Source: Hordeum vulgare subsp. vulgare (Eukaryota > Streptophyta > Magnoliopsida > Poales > Poaceae). Taken from it: a stretch of DNA of 64,000 nt. The translations under genes were made by a program, and so were the position numbers. This document shows positions 44,539 to 55,170 of the stretch, one piece after another. The stretch lies in assembly GCF_904849725.1 (NCBI RefSeq), contig NC_058518.1:506899225-506963224 (forward strand). Reading direction: 5' to 3'. Below the pieces are notes generated by a model. That model saw only the letters and a list, made by a program, of their open reading frames with translations, was not told where the DNA came from and made no database searches. Within the stretch, counting starts at the first letter, position 1; each line of letters begins with the position of its first letter.

Positions 44539-46068
44539 ATGGTGACAAGAATGTCTGGGAGTAATAGGAAGAAGAAGGTGATGGAAAGAATCTCTGCCAC
44601 TTCTTCAATCAAAAAGAGAAAGGGAAAAGGAGGACATGGAAAGGGAAGAAGGCATGAAAAGGCTCCAGCTCAAGACTTGGAGAAAGCCGCAAAAGAGTCA
44701 GACACTGATTTCGATGAGGTAGCAGCTGTAGGAAGAATCAGTCAGGAGACAGGTCTTGCGGAAGAGCCAGACACTGATGTTGACCGAGATACACACTACC
44801 ATTTTGTTCTGGAGATGAACCGAGCAGCAGAAGATTTCGAGATCGATTTCGAGAAAATGCAGTCAAAGATGCCTAGGTTCCCTGCGAGCTTAAAAGGTGT
44901 TGGGACAAGTTATGTTGCCCCGAGGGTGGTGGCCATCGGCCCTTACCACAATCCACTCTACAGCCTTGGCAATGGAAAATCAAACTACCTTGTGGAGATG
45001 GAGGAGGTGAAACGGGTGGCTGCATCCCACTTCATCAAGAAATCTGGCCACTCGTTTCTGGAAATACGTGCAAAGGTTGAATCTGTCGCAAGCGACCCTC
45101 ACAAGTTCTACAACATAGGTTCTGAATCACTACCTGACTTTGTGAGCATGATGTGTGTTGATGGTTGCTTCTTGCTGCAATATATGCTCATTTGTACGGC
45201 CCGCGACGAGCTTCCTTCATCCTTGTTGTATTTCTTCGAGTCCAACCAAGCATACATCAGCAATGACATAATGCTGCTGGAGAACCAGCTCCCTTGGGTG
45301 GTGCTCCACACACTCTGGAGCTTGAGGCCCTCTGTGAACGTGGGGGAGTTCATTGGTAAGATGGGCCGCACACTCCAAGTAAGTGGAGACAAAGTGAGTG
45401 AACCGTTTGCCTGGGATGGTACCAACGAGCCGCCACATCTCCTCGGCCTCCTTTGGTTGTATAAAACAGGAGGCAGCGTTAATGCAGAACCCCAGTCTGA
45501 AGAACTCAGGCCCATGTCGAAAACTATTAGTGCCATTGAGCTTGCAGAGATGGGTATCAAGCTTACAGCCAGCAAGACAACGAAATTTACAGACATGGGC
45601 ATCAAGAGAAGACCTGTCTTGGCCGACAAGATCTTCCTAGCACCTCTTTTGCTAGATGAGGTGAGGTCATGCTGGCTCGTCAACATGGCGGCTTTCGAGG
45701 TATCCATGGCCAAGGGTATTCAAAATCCAATCGTGTGCTCTTACCTTGCCGTCCTAGCAATGCTCATGGACCGGGAGGAGGACGTGCACAAGCTGCGGTC
45801 AAAGCGTCTCGTGCAAGGAGAACTCACCAACAAGGAGACACTCGACTTCTTCAAGGCTATAATCAAGCACATAAGCGGTGGCCCTCTCTACATCAACATC
45901 TTGGAAGAGATTGAGTCCTATAAGAGCAAGAGATGGTTTTGGATCAAGGTCCACAAGTTTGTTTACAAGAACATTAAAACCATAGTCACTGTGGTTTCTA
46001 TTGCGCTCTCCATCTTCGCTCTTCTGGTGGCTCTCTTCAAGGTGCTTCTCTCCATCAAGGAACACTAG
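44539..46068 (+). CDS. DUF247 family protein, single exon, intact
   Basis: 509 residues from ATG 44539 to TAG 46066-46068. The upstream in-frame TTG at 44530 is not a plausible start. The first ~45 residues are Lys/Arg/Gly-rich (KKRKGKGGHGKGRRHEK) and an acidic stretch follows. The DUF247 domain runs from about residue 105 to the C-terminus, with MPRFPASLKG, VAPRVVAIGPYH, VDGCFLLQYML and ISNDIMLLENQLPW. One membrane segment lies near the end (VTVVSIALSIFALLVALF, about 484-501) before a short basic tail. DUF247 proteins are plant-specific and of largely unknown biochemistry; in grasses, some members sit at the S and Z self-incompatibility loci. Nothing here shows that this member does. A TATA box lies just upstream and no intron is needed. 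Codon use is balanced, unlike the surrounding repeats. Confidence 0.93.
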   Translation: MVTRMSGSNRKKKVMERISATSSIKKRKGKGGHGKGRRHEKAPAQDLEKAAKESDTDFDEVAAVGRISQETGLAEEPDTDVDRDTHYHFVLEMNRAAEDFEIDFEKMQSKMPRFPASLKGVGTSYVAPRVVAIGPYHNPLYSLGNGKSNYLVEMEEVKRVAASHFIKKSGHSFLEIRAKVESVASDPHKFYNIGSESLPDFVSMMCVDGCFLLQYMLICTARDELPSSLLYFFESNQAYISNDIMLLENQLPWVVLHTLWSLRPSVNVGEFIGKMGRTLQVSGDKVSEPFAWDGTNEPPHLLGLLWLYKTGGSVNAEPQSEELRPMSKTISAIELAEMGIKLTASKTTKFTDMGIKRRPVLADKIFLAPLLLDEVRSCWLVNMAAFEVSMAKGIQNPIVCSYLAVLAMLMDREEDVHKLRSKRLVQGELTNKETLDFFKAIIKHISGGPLYINILEEIESYKSKRWFWIKVHKFVYKNIKTIVTVVSIALSIFALLVALFKVLLSIKEH

Positions 46069-46284
46069 CAATAAGGCTAGTCATGTGTGATTTCCATACT
46101 TATGTCATCCTTTTCAATGCTCCCTTCTACTGTATAATATTTGTGTGATGTTGCATTTATTGTGTTCAAATCTTCCTTGGCTGAATTCCTTGTATCAAAC
46201 TGAATTCATTCAAGTTGCAGTAAATGTTTAATCAATCACCTTGTTGTGCTGGTGTCATGTGCCATTTTCTCTACATTTATTTGT

Positions 46285-46900
46285 TTATTTATTTAATTTT
46301 TAAAAGGAGGTTCGTCCCTGGCCTCTGCATCATAATGATGCATGCAGCCATTTTATTGCTTAATCGAAAAATCCAACAAAGATCTTAGATCCACAAAAGC
46401 TCTTATTGAGCAGATAAATAAAAACAAACAAATGAAAGTAAAGCCACAACCAGCTCACATAGGATGCTAAGACTAGGCTATCCTATTAGTGGTTCATCAT
46501 CCAAACCGGTTGAATATACCCCGCGTTACCATCTCACATAGGACAGACCCAGTAACTAAAGGCTCTCTGGCTTCTGCAGGAATGAGTATCGACAACATAC
46601 GAATTAATGATGTGGCCCTGAAGATGACCTGGAAAAAAGTTATACGAGTTTGTCTGTTAAATACCATGTCATTTCTGCAGTTTCATATAGCCCATAATAA
46701 TGCACATACTCCTATCCAAATATGTTTAGCAATAAAATCATCAACCCCGTTTAGCCACGTCCCAAATAACGTGTTTATGCTATCGGAGGGTTAATGTTAA
46801 AGGCTATATTAATCGATCGCCATAGTATTCTAGCCATTGGGCAAAAAAGAAAGAGGTGTTTGATAGTTTCATTGTGATCATGCCCATGCAACATTCCCCA
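46285..46900 (-). mobile_element. LINE 3' fragment (zf-RVT region), decayed
   Basis: On the minus strand the right part reads HDHNETIKHLFFFCPMARIL, the Cys/His reverse-transcriptase-associated zinc region (zf-RVT) of plant LINEs. Stops then break the frame. The 3' end at the left has a T-rich tail (46260-46305) preceded by a hairpin-forming CTCTGCATCATAATGATGCA. It is 5' truncated and abuts a Copia fragment near 46900. Confidence 0.65.
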
Positions 46901-46904
46901 ACAC

Positions 46905-47657
46905 TATGTGCATGATCCACGACTTCCGCATTATAATCATGCCAAGCGTGTTCTTAGGTATTTGAAAGGTACTCTTGATCATGGTCTTCACATCAATAAT
47001 TCCACCCCTCATTCTCTCACCGCATACTCTGATGCAGACAAGACTGGTTGTCCAGACACTCGACGATCCACATCCGTATTTTGTGTTTTTCTCGGTAATA
47101 ATTTGATTTCTTGGTCCTCGAAAAGACAAGTTACAGTCTCCCGCTCGTCCGCTAAAGTTGAGTACTGTGATGTGGCACATGTTGTTGCTGATACTATTTG
47201 GCTTCGTCAATTGCTCTCAGAACTGCACCGACCGATTGAGTAAACTACTATTGTATATTGTGATAATATTTCAGCTGTTTACATGTCTGGGAATCCTGTT
47301 CAGTATGGTCGGGCCAAACACATTGAGATTGATATTCACTTTGTTTGTGAGAAGGTGGCTCTTGGACAAGTTTGGGTGCTCCATGTTTCTACTAGGGCTC
47401 AATTTGCTGATATCTTCACCAAAGAACTTGCTACTAAGCCATTCCAAGACATATGTTTCAGTCTCAACATCATCGAGCCTCCCGTTGATATTGCGGGGAT
47501 GTTAGATTATTCCTTGGATCACAAGTTTTCTAGTCTAAGTCGGTTTGTAATACCTAGTCTAAATCGGTTTGTACTATTATATATAGCCATGTACCCAATA
47601 TCAAATAATTAATAAGCAATAGTTTTATTCATCTATCAGGTTGTCGTTGGTTTCACA
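46905..47657 (+). mobile_element. Copia fragment: RNase H end plus 3' LTR
   Basis: The plus strand encodes the C-terminal Copia RNase H region (HAKRVLRYLKGTLDHGL, SWSSKRQVTVSRSSAKVEY, GRAKHIEIDIHFV, ADIFTKELATKPF). One in-frame stop (TAA) lies near 47242. A purine tract TTGCGGGGA at 47491-47499 leads directly into a short LTR from 47500 (TGTTAGATTATTCC) to about 47657. The LTR contains a TATATATAG box near 47580. The rest of the element is missing. It is a family distinct from C and D. Confidence 0.7.
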
Positions 47658-47779
47658 CTAGTGGGTGGCATGGGCATTCTTCCCTAAACAATATTGATTA
47701 AATGGGGACAGTTGTAGCTAGCACAAGGGATTGATATATGGACGAAATACGATAGCATTGCTAGGAACCCAACATCTTT

Positions 47780-48005
47780 GCCTAAAAACCGAAAACTCTA
47801 CCCAAGGATCGGACAGGCTCAGAGTTCATGGGAATCTCTATGTCTTCAAAACTCTGAAAACTGCGCTCCACTCTTCAACACATGCCGTTTCTCCAAGGAT
47901 GTTTGGTTCAAGCTGAGATCGGCCCGCTACCAAACCATCGATCACTCAATGGTGGAGCGTTTGCTCACAGAGCACCAAAGAGCAGCCCGTTGCTGGTGCC
48001 TAATA
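47780..48005 (+). pseudogene. Small LINE-like zf-RVT fragment
   Basis: The plus strand reads ENCAPLFNTCRFSKDVWFKL, like the zinc-binding region downstream of plant LINE reverse transcriptases. It is short and terminates at a MITE. Bases 47658-47780 hold nothing I recognise. Confidence 0.4.
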
Positions 48006-48085
48006 CCCCTCCGTGTCTAAATAATTATAGTCAGAAAGAACTATATCAGTTTTTTCCAGCTCCGATTATTTAGATACAGAAGAAG
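48006..48085 (+). mobile_element. Stowaway-type MITE (80 bp)
   Basis: It is flanked by TA at 48004-48005 and 48086-48087. The ends CCCCTCCGTGTCTAAATAAT and (reverse complement) CTTCTTCTGTATCTAAATAAT are imperfect inverted repeats. Confidence 0.7.
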
Positions 48086-48196
48086 TACTCTACGTGGCAC
48101 ATTTGAAACGAGAGCAACCGGGGATGCCTATCTTTTTCAGTTGATTAAAGAAAAATCTGTCTGGTCAAGTCATCAAGTACCTGATCCTATCATGTA

Positions 48197-48291
48197 CTCT
48201 CTTCGTTCGAAGATACTTGTAAGAGAAATGAATGTATCTAGATACATAATTTTTATCAATTTCTGTAACAAATAATTCCGGACGGAGGGAG
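48197..48291 (+). mobile_element. Stowaway-type MITE (95 bp)
   Basis: It is flanked by TA at 48195-48196 and 48292-48293. The ends are CTCTCTTCGTTCG and CCGGACGGAGGGAG. It lies in the 3' flank of the kinase gene; 48292-48710 is probably that gene's 3' untranslated region. Confidence 0.75.
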
Positions 48292-48710
48292 TACATGTCA
48301 GACAACACCTTGTTTTCTCTTTTTCTGGTTTTCGAGTTTCTTGTTTCACAAAAAGAAAATAAATGGAAAGGCTGCAGTTTCTTAAATTTTGTAAAGACTG
48401 AAGCCTCCTCAAGAATACAACTACTTTTATGATAGCTGCAGGAGACGATTAGCAAACCAGGATGAGATGTCAGCACAGAAAAGCATAGACGAACGAAGGA
48501 GCGAGCATGTTCTTTCATTCACAGAGAAACAGAAGGGGGCAGAGACAGAGGAATTTACATGCATCAGAGGACCAGTAACCAGGCTGTGCACCGTAAAACT
48601 AAAGCAAATGCAATCAACCGACCGACCCGAGATCCATGGCTAAAAGCCTGCATTGCAGAAAGGACGCTACCTCCACCTCGCTGCCGTGTGGTTCATCGTG
48701 CGTCGAGGGT

Positions 48711-51700
48711 TCAGGGCCCCCTGCGCGGCCTGAGGCACGAGAGGCACCCGATGCCCCGTGCCTGGTCCGCGGGTATCATGCCCCCGCCCTTGGACGTGTC
48801 GATCGCCTCCAGCATCGTCACCACCTCCGCCATCTCCGGCCGCTTGTCGGGGTTCGCGTCCCAGCACCGCTTCATCACGTTCGCAAAGGCGCTCGGGCAG
48901 CACCGCGGGATCTCCGGCCTCAGGTTCTGGAGATCAGCGGTCGTTTGTGTTGTCAAGTATGGTCTCAGGTTCAGAAATCATCAGAGAACAGCACATGGTT
49001 AGGTACACAATCGCAGAGTCATTGTACCTGACGAACAACTGCGGATGTCACCTCGGAGAAGCTCAGGTCCGCGTATGGCATGTCACAGCAGTAGACCTCC
49101 CACAGGCAGATCCCGAAGCTGTAGACGTCGCACTTCCTGTTGTAAGCGTTGCCGTTGAGAACCTGCACATCAGATGCCGCCGATGTAAGGCATGTACTCC
49201 CTCTGTACCATAATACTTGTTGTTGAGGAGAACTAGTCTAGTTCTCCCCAACAACAAGTATTTAGGAACAGAGGGAGTAACATGCAGGGGGGTAGCATAT
49301 GCAAAGCCACTGTGTGATGCTCAGATGTCAGAATGCATTAAATTAGTTTGTGCTGCAATTCAGATAAGTATAGGGCAAAATGGAGAAGAAGAAGAGAAAC
49401 TGTGAGGACACAACGATACCATCCAAGATAAGATAGATACCTCAGGGGCCATGTAGCCAAGGGTGCCTGTTTCGCCTGTCATGTCACTGGGGTTTGCAGC
49501 CTCATGGCGAGCAACACCAAAGTCGGCGATTTTGACAGTTCTTGTTTTGTCAAGAAGCATGTTTTCAGTCTTCACGTCACGGTGCACGATTTTCTTTGAG
49601 TGAAGATAGCTTAATCTGTCAAAAATTTAAAGGTCAGCATTCCTCAAATCAGTGAGAACTTTGGGGGCTACAGGGAGCCAAAGACTGAACAGCAAGACTG
49701 ACGAGAATGCAGTGCCTACTTACCCCCTGGCAAGGTCGAGAGCTATCTGGACCACAACTTTGAAAGCCAACTTCCTTCTCCTGTTCTTTATCAGAAATGT
49801 TTTCAGTGCACCTCCAGCAAGGTACTCCACAATGACACAGCAGACATTACTTGGCATGCCAATATTTCCATCTTCTGTCTGAATATTCAGATCCCCAGCA
49901 CCCATTATAGCCCCTATAAACTGTACAGGAAAATTGAAGCTGTTGTTAGGACAGACTGTCATGTTTAATATGGTATAAAAGTCGATACTTGTGAAGTACT
50001 CCCTCCATCCTAAAATTCTTGTCTTAAATTTGTCTAAAAAGGGATGTATCTAAATACTAAAGCATGGCTAGATACATTCATATCTAAACAAATCTAAGAC
50101 AAGAATTTTGGTACGGAGGGAGTATATTAATACTTGAAACAAATGGATTTAGGTGTAAATAATGTCATAACCGAAAGAATGTACTAGATAGGCTTGCTAA
50201 GATACGGCCAACTATTAGATGGTTTAATCCGATTATGGTATGGCAAGCCGCAGCTCCCCTGGTTCCATTATAACAGCATGACAAGTGAGAGGTGAAAGCA
50301 TTTGATATATGTGAACACTTCATCTTTTGCTACTGAGAACTAATATTTCGTCTAAGCAGACAATGTATCACAGCTTCTATTCTAGTGGCTTACACAGAAC
50401 TTACTGAAAACTTCTTAACTTGTTAGAGGCCTGACTAAGCAAGCTAATTTTATACAGCGACAGTTAACAACTTTATCGCAGCAATGTGCTTGTATTGCAT
50501 TTAGACCGCAGGTATCGGTCATCAGTCCCAACACTGAAGATACATTTCATTTTTATCATCCTTTTTTCAAGAATCGATAAATGCAACAAATGATGCATGT
50601 CAACAGGCAGAACAGATTAACCAAATAGAATTGAAGAAAGCGCAATAACATGTCAAACCAAACAGTACCTTAGTTACATTTGGATGATCAAGTTTATGCC
50701 AGACGGAGACTTCTTGTGAAAAAGCTGCTCTTATTGATGTTATTTCTTGCTCTGACCTGTGACCATCCTCCCCCCAATCAAGCAATTTCACTGAAACATA
50801 ACTGGTGTTAACCATCCACGTTCAAAACTGACAGTGCTAATAAGAGCTTTCAACTTCCATAGCAACTATTGTCCCAAAATAAAAATTAAGAATTGATGTG
50901 AAACGCTGTTGCCAGGATTGAGAAGTGGGACAGCCAGAAAGAGGAAGAGGGGGGGACAGGCTATTTGCTACAGAAGATCTGTATACCCTGTCCTGGGATA
51001 TATGGGTCGACAACAGCAGACTGACTCTAGCGCTGTCTAGGCAAACGAGGTAAGATGATCCACTACTGAAATACCTTTCTTTCTGTCTTTCAATTCAAGT
51101 GCTTACAGGATATATTTTTCAAGCTTACAAATAGTCCGGGTTTTTTCCACAAGGGTTTAAATTGATTTCCTCTGCTAGCAATGCGTACAACATACAGCTT
51201 GGGGGTTGCAAAATGAAGGAAGGAACCCGTGTCAGGACCGGAGAAATAGGCGAATGCTGAACAGCAAGTCCTTAACAAATCACTAATCGATCAGTGCGAC
51301 TATATATACGCTGTGGTGAGAAAGAAGGTTCGGCACAGAGAGATCCCTCTGTCCTGCTGCTGCCATGTCATGCAAGACACACTGACTCGACCTGGTGGGA
51401 AAAGTAGCAAAACCCTCTAGATTGCATCACTTCAGACTGGTGATGTGTAGCTTTCAAAGATCACAAGAAGGAGCGACATGGCCATGAATCATGAATGAGG
51501 CCATGATAACGACGAGCAAGTGGTGGTTCGGGATCACATGCATGAGCGAAGCGAAGGGCACAAGCACACAGCGAAGACCGGCAGCCAGCCGCCGCCCTGT
51601 CCAACACTCCAAGTGATGTCACGGGGATCGTACGCAGCCCGTGATTTGATTGGACGGCCGGCCGGCCGGGCACCAAGAAAAGAAAAGGCAGCGCCACCAA

Positions 51701-52177
51701 CTCGCGCGACTTGCTAAAAGCGGCAAGTAAAGGAGCAGCCCCCCTTGAGACACATCGGCAGGCAGGCGGGCGCGCGGCACCTATCTCGCCTCGCGTCGCC
51801 GCAGTCGGCCGGCGGCGCCGCGTCGGCACGCAGGGGCATTCCGTCGAACAGCGCACGGGCGTCGAATGAAGACGCGTGCAGTGAACAGGTGAGGGGAGCA
51901 GAGGAGGATGGTGGCACGGACCTGCGACGTCGAGGCCGTCGTAGACGCCGCGGTGGACGGTGCCGAAGGTGCCGCGGGCGATGACGCCGCGGACGACGAG
52001 CCTGGCGGGGTCGGCCTCCCAGTCCTCCCGCCTGCGGTCCTGGCCGTCGCGCCTGGGCTTGGGCTTGTCCATGGTCCACGCGCGGGCGAGGTGGCGGTCG
52101 AGCTGCTCGTCGAGGCTCTTGAGGTCGATCTGGTCCGCCCGCACGAACCCGTCGCCGCCGCCGCCCGCCTCCTTCAT
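48711..52177 (-). CDS. Raf-like MAP3K-type Ser/Thr protein kinase, six exons, intact
   Basis: Exons (minus strand, in order): 52177-51922, 50790-50669, 49920-49724, 49615-49441, 49162-49028, 48926-48711. All introns are GT-AG and the exons sum to 1101 bp, 366 residues plus stop. The kinase domain is about 62-330. It has a glycine loop ARGTFGTV (67-74, the first Gly replaced by Ala), Lys87 in AVKLLDW, Glu112, HRDVKTEN with Asp205, DFG at 223-225, and GTLGYMAPE ending at 250. All catalytic residues are present. The insert [14 protein letters not shown] and the C-terminal GCLSCLRP are typical, as I recall, of plant group-C Raf-like MAPKKKs, soluble kinases of signalling cascades. The N-terminus ([11 protein letters not shown]) is GC-rich, as in many grass first exons. 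Two Stowaway MITEs sit in introns. The specific orthologue and substrate are not known. Confidence 0.93.
49197..49277 (-). mobile_element. Stowaway MITE in kinase intron 4 (81 bp)
   Basis: TA duplications lie at 49195-49196 and 49278-49279. Its two halves form a nearly perfect hairpin: CTCCCTCTGTACCATAATAC...GTATTTAGGAACAGAGGGAG. Its edge is 34 bp from the acceptor of the next exon. Confidence 0.85.
49999..50122 (-). mobile_element. Stowaway MITE in kinase intron 2 (124 bp)
   Basis: TA duplications lie at 49997-49998 and 50123-50124. The ends CTCCCTCCATCCTAAAATTC and GAATTTTGGTACGGAGGGAG are inverted repeats. It lies about 80 bp from the acceptor of exon 3. Confidence 0.85.
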
Positions 52178-52484
52178 GTCGCGCCTCACACTCACGGGAC
52201 CTCAGCTGCGCGTGGTGTGCTGGAGCTGGTGTAGTGGTGTGGGTGTGTGGCCGCCGCTCGCTAGGCGAGCAGGCGGAGGCGGGAGGAATGGCGAGCGGGC
52301 ATGTGGCCGGAGGGAACACCTGGGGCTGCCTGCCGCCGAGTGACGCGAGATGGTAGGGGGTGTGGTGTCGCGCGGCGAGGGGCCGAGGAGGTGGACGGAG
52401 GCGGATTTGATGGGATTTGTGCGTACACTGGTTTTTTCACCGTAATCGTGCCGCGCTTCGCTCGCCTGCCTGCGTAGGTCTACT

Positions 52485-52492
52485 TATATACG
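52485..52492 (-). promoter_or_regulatory. TATA box of the kinase gene
   Basis: TATATAAG-type sequence on the minus strand about 310 bp before the ATG at 52177. The leader between is GC-rich, as in the first exon. Bases 52540-52900 beyond it show no feature. Confidence 0.5.
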
Positions 52493-52903
52493 GGGGAGGA
52501 GGCGAGGCAGCTTAATCAGCGTTTCATGCCTAGGCTTGCTTAATCAGCATCTTTTTTTTTTTCAGGGTGCTTAATCAGCATGTTTTGACTAGTCCACGGA
52601 AACCTTTCCTCCACTGAACGCACTTCATCAAAAGATTTAAAATAAATTCAGAAAAGTACGAGCACCAATGCCGAGTAAAAAACGAAGGGTTAGTTTTACC
52701 ACAAGGAATCTAACCATGCATGTGATGAGGTACCCTCAATTAACATTTACGCGAACGACGTCGATCACTGATTTTATTAGCAAGCTTCATGAACAAGCTA
52801 ACAAGTTTTAAAGGCATCTTCATAGTACAACTGCGGTACTTTTTTATATTACATGATTTCTTTTCATTTTGGGTTATGTGGCAATTTTGTTCGTAGCATA
52901 TTA

Positions 52904-53159
52904 GGTTGCTCATAGTGGGGAGTAACATATAGTAGTATCATGTATATGTTATTATTGTATGATACTATCTTCATAGTGCATAGTATCATAGGTGATCTCA
53001 TTTATTGACATGCATGGCACATAGTAGCATAGCATTTAACATGATACGGTATCTACCTATGTTACTCTAACCCTCTTTTTTTGAATATTTTGCCACATCA
53101 GCATGTTTGCTAGTCTCAAGACTATAATACTAGCTATGATACCCCTACTATGACCAGCC
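52904..53159 (+). mobile_element. Tourist-like MITE (256 bp)
   Basis: The 3-bp duplication TTA lies at 52901-52903 and 53160-53162. The ends GGTTGCTCATAGTGGGGAGT and (reverse complement) GGCTGGTCATAGTAGGGGTA are inverted repeats. The interior is AT-rich with no coding capacity. A TTA target fits PIF/Harbinger. Confidence 0.75.
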
Positions 53160-53243
53160 TTAATCCATCTGTTTAATATAACGGCATCTTTAATGACGAT
53201 CTGTAAATTCCCTCTCGCAACCGTTCATGGACAGTGGACCAGC

Positions 53244-53735
53244 CCGCGAACATTAATGCTGAAGGCCATCATTGACAGGGCCGACGAGGCCGCCTGCGCG
53301 TACAACGAGGTGACGTGGCGCCTCAACCGGCCTCGTAGGGACATGAATTTTCCCGAAGTGATGACGCGGGAGTGAGCGCAGCTGCTCGCGTCTCCCCCGT
53401 AAGTTGTCACTGAAGAGGACCGTCGCTAGAACCGGAGGCGGGAGCGTCGCCTCAGCATCGCTGAGATGGACGAACATGCCATGTCAGCGTAGCGCCAACA
53501 GTTCCCGCAAGATGTCATCGACGAGCATACATTCTTCGCGCAAAGGAGGGAGGAGAGGAGGGCGGAGCGAGCCGCCCATCGCGATGACAGGCGTACGCGG
53601 AAGCAAGTCGCACTCTTCAACAAGGAGCTCAAGGAAGCGTCGACTTAGGACTCCGACGATGAACGGTGGGCTGATGCCTTCATCATGATGAGGAGTCGGG
53701 TACCAGCATGTCGAAGGAAGACGACGAGGAGTAGT
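53244..53735 (+). pseudogene. AP2/ERF-like gene fragment with in-frame stops
   Basis: One frame reads the C-terminal half of an AP2/ERF domain (ADEAACAYNEVTWRLNRP, then RRDMNFPEV). An Arg/Glu-rich tail follows (RRRERRLSIAEMDEHAMSA, FPQDVIDEHTFFAQRREERR), then DSDDERWADAFI. The frame is kept from 53244 to about 53690. Stops interrupt it at about 53373 (TGA), 53400 (TAA), 53427 (TAG), 53490 (TAG) and 53646 (TAG). The N-terminal half of the domain and a promoter are not visible. An intact relative would be a nuclear DNA-binding protein. Bases 53736-54082 hold nothing recognisable beyond AT-rich sequence. Confidence 0.6.
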
Positions 53736-54085
53736 TTTTATCTTTTTTATTTTATTTTTTGTTTATGTATGTTTATCTATGATGAACTATCGACGAGGAG
53801 TAGCTTCTATCTATAAACAATCTGTACTATCTTTTTTATCATTTTTTATCTATGCCTATCATTTTGTTTTTTCATAGAATGTGTATCGTGCGCTCTAAAA
53901 TTTAGCGTTTCTGGTAGAGCGGCGGGCACGCATTTTTATCCAACGGCCGTTGGAGCCAACGCTCTATGGTGCATAAAAGTTTGCTATTCCCATGCAATAA
54001 ACTTAATTAAGCGCGCGCATAAAAGTTTGCTCCTTGGTGAACGTCATCGTCATAAAAGCCGAGCGGGCGTGTCAGTGCTAGTTGC

Positions 54086-55167
54086 CATTATTAGGAAAAA
54101 AAAATATATAGATGAAGGTTTAGCAGTAGTGAGGGGTATAAACTCGCGCTACTACTGGTAGCGAGGGTTGTAAACCCCCGCTATTACTAAGTTGATAGTA
54201 GTAGCGCATTGTAGAAACCTGCGCTACTACTAAGTGATGTCTATCGTGACCCCAGTAATGTGGGGGCATAAACCCCGCAGTACTAGTAGTAGGGCAGGGT
54301 ATAACCCCATGTTAGTATTAAGTGGTCTCCGCCGTGGCCCCCAGGACAGGCTATAGTAGTAACGCAGGGTATAAATCTCGTACTACTACTATGTACAAAG
54401 TTTTTTAACAACCCTAAAATCCTCATCTCCTCCACAAATCCCTCCTCTCTCCCGTCACTCTCCCCTCTCTCCTAGGCTCTCCCACGGGGCTCATGTCCAT
54501 GCTCGCCTCCTCCTCCATGGTGTCGAAAGAGGCCGCCGCCTCGCGTCCCCGACATCCAGGAGCTCGCCGGTCTTCCCCTCATCCCCTGTTTCTTCATGCC
54601 ACCATGCCGGAGCACCTCACCCCGACGACCAACCACCGTTGCTCCCTCCATCTCTTTCCTCTCCCTCGTTTCTCTTTCTCTCTTTCTCCCTCGTTTCTCT
54701 TCTCTCTCTCTTGTTTGACTCACCCTTCCATACTCATACAAGTGCAAGTCATCGCCATGGACGACCAGGCGCTGTTTACCTTTGCCGGAAATAGGAGCTC
54801 CACATCGCGGCATTTCTCTGTCTTGGATCCGGGCCATCTCCAGCAGCCGCCACCCGATCTGGTCTGCCGCTGCGCGTCTACGGCGCCTCCGGCGACCCCT
54901 ACCATCGCTAGGTCGAATTATTACTGCCATTGACAACACACACGGGATTGCGATTTTGTTTTTGTTTTTCAAATTCATGGTAGTAGCGCCGGTTACATCC
55001 ATGCACTACAGAATTAGTAGCAGCGAGGGCGATAACCATGCTATTACTGCCACACATAGTAACAGCGGGGGTTGACACGCGCTACCACTACAAGTTAGCT
55101 GTAGCGCGTCCCCGCGCTACTGCTACGGTAAAAATCCACGCTACTACTAGGCTTTTCCTTAGTAATG
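54086..55167 (+). mobile_element. Non-autonomous CACTA-like element (1082 bp)
   Basis: The 3-bp duplication TGC lies at 54083-54085 and 55168-55170. The ends are CATTATTAGGAAAAAA and (reverse complement) CATTACTAAGGAAAAG, variants of CACTA termini. Subterminal regions at 54120-54400 and 54975-55150 are filled with GCGCTACTACT/AGTAGTAGCGC repeats. The central ~500 bp (about 54420-54930) are GC-rich and different in composition, with open frames on both strands (146 codons plus, 176 minus). This looks like captured gene sequence. No transposase is present. Confidence 0.75.
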
Positions 55168-55170
55168 TGC

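Noticed and set aside
45108..45713. 201-codon minus-strand frame
   Set aside because: It lies fully inside the intact DUF247 gene on the opposite strand and matches no family.
51461..52319. Two minus-strand frames (244 and 201 codons) over kinase exon 1
   Set aside because: One is the true exon read through its donor into the intron, the other a GC-rich alternative frame. The spliced gene gives a perfect 367-codon frame.
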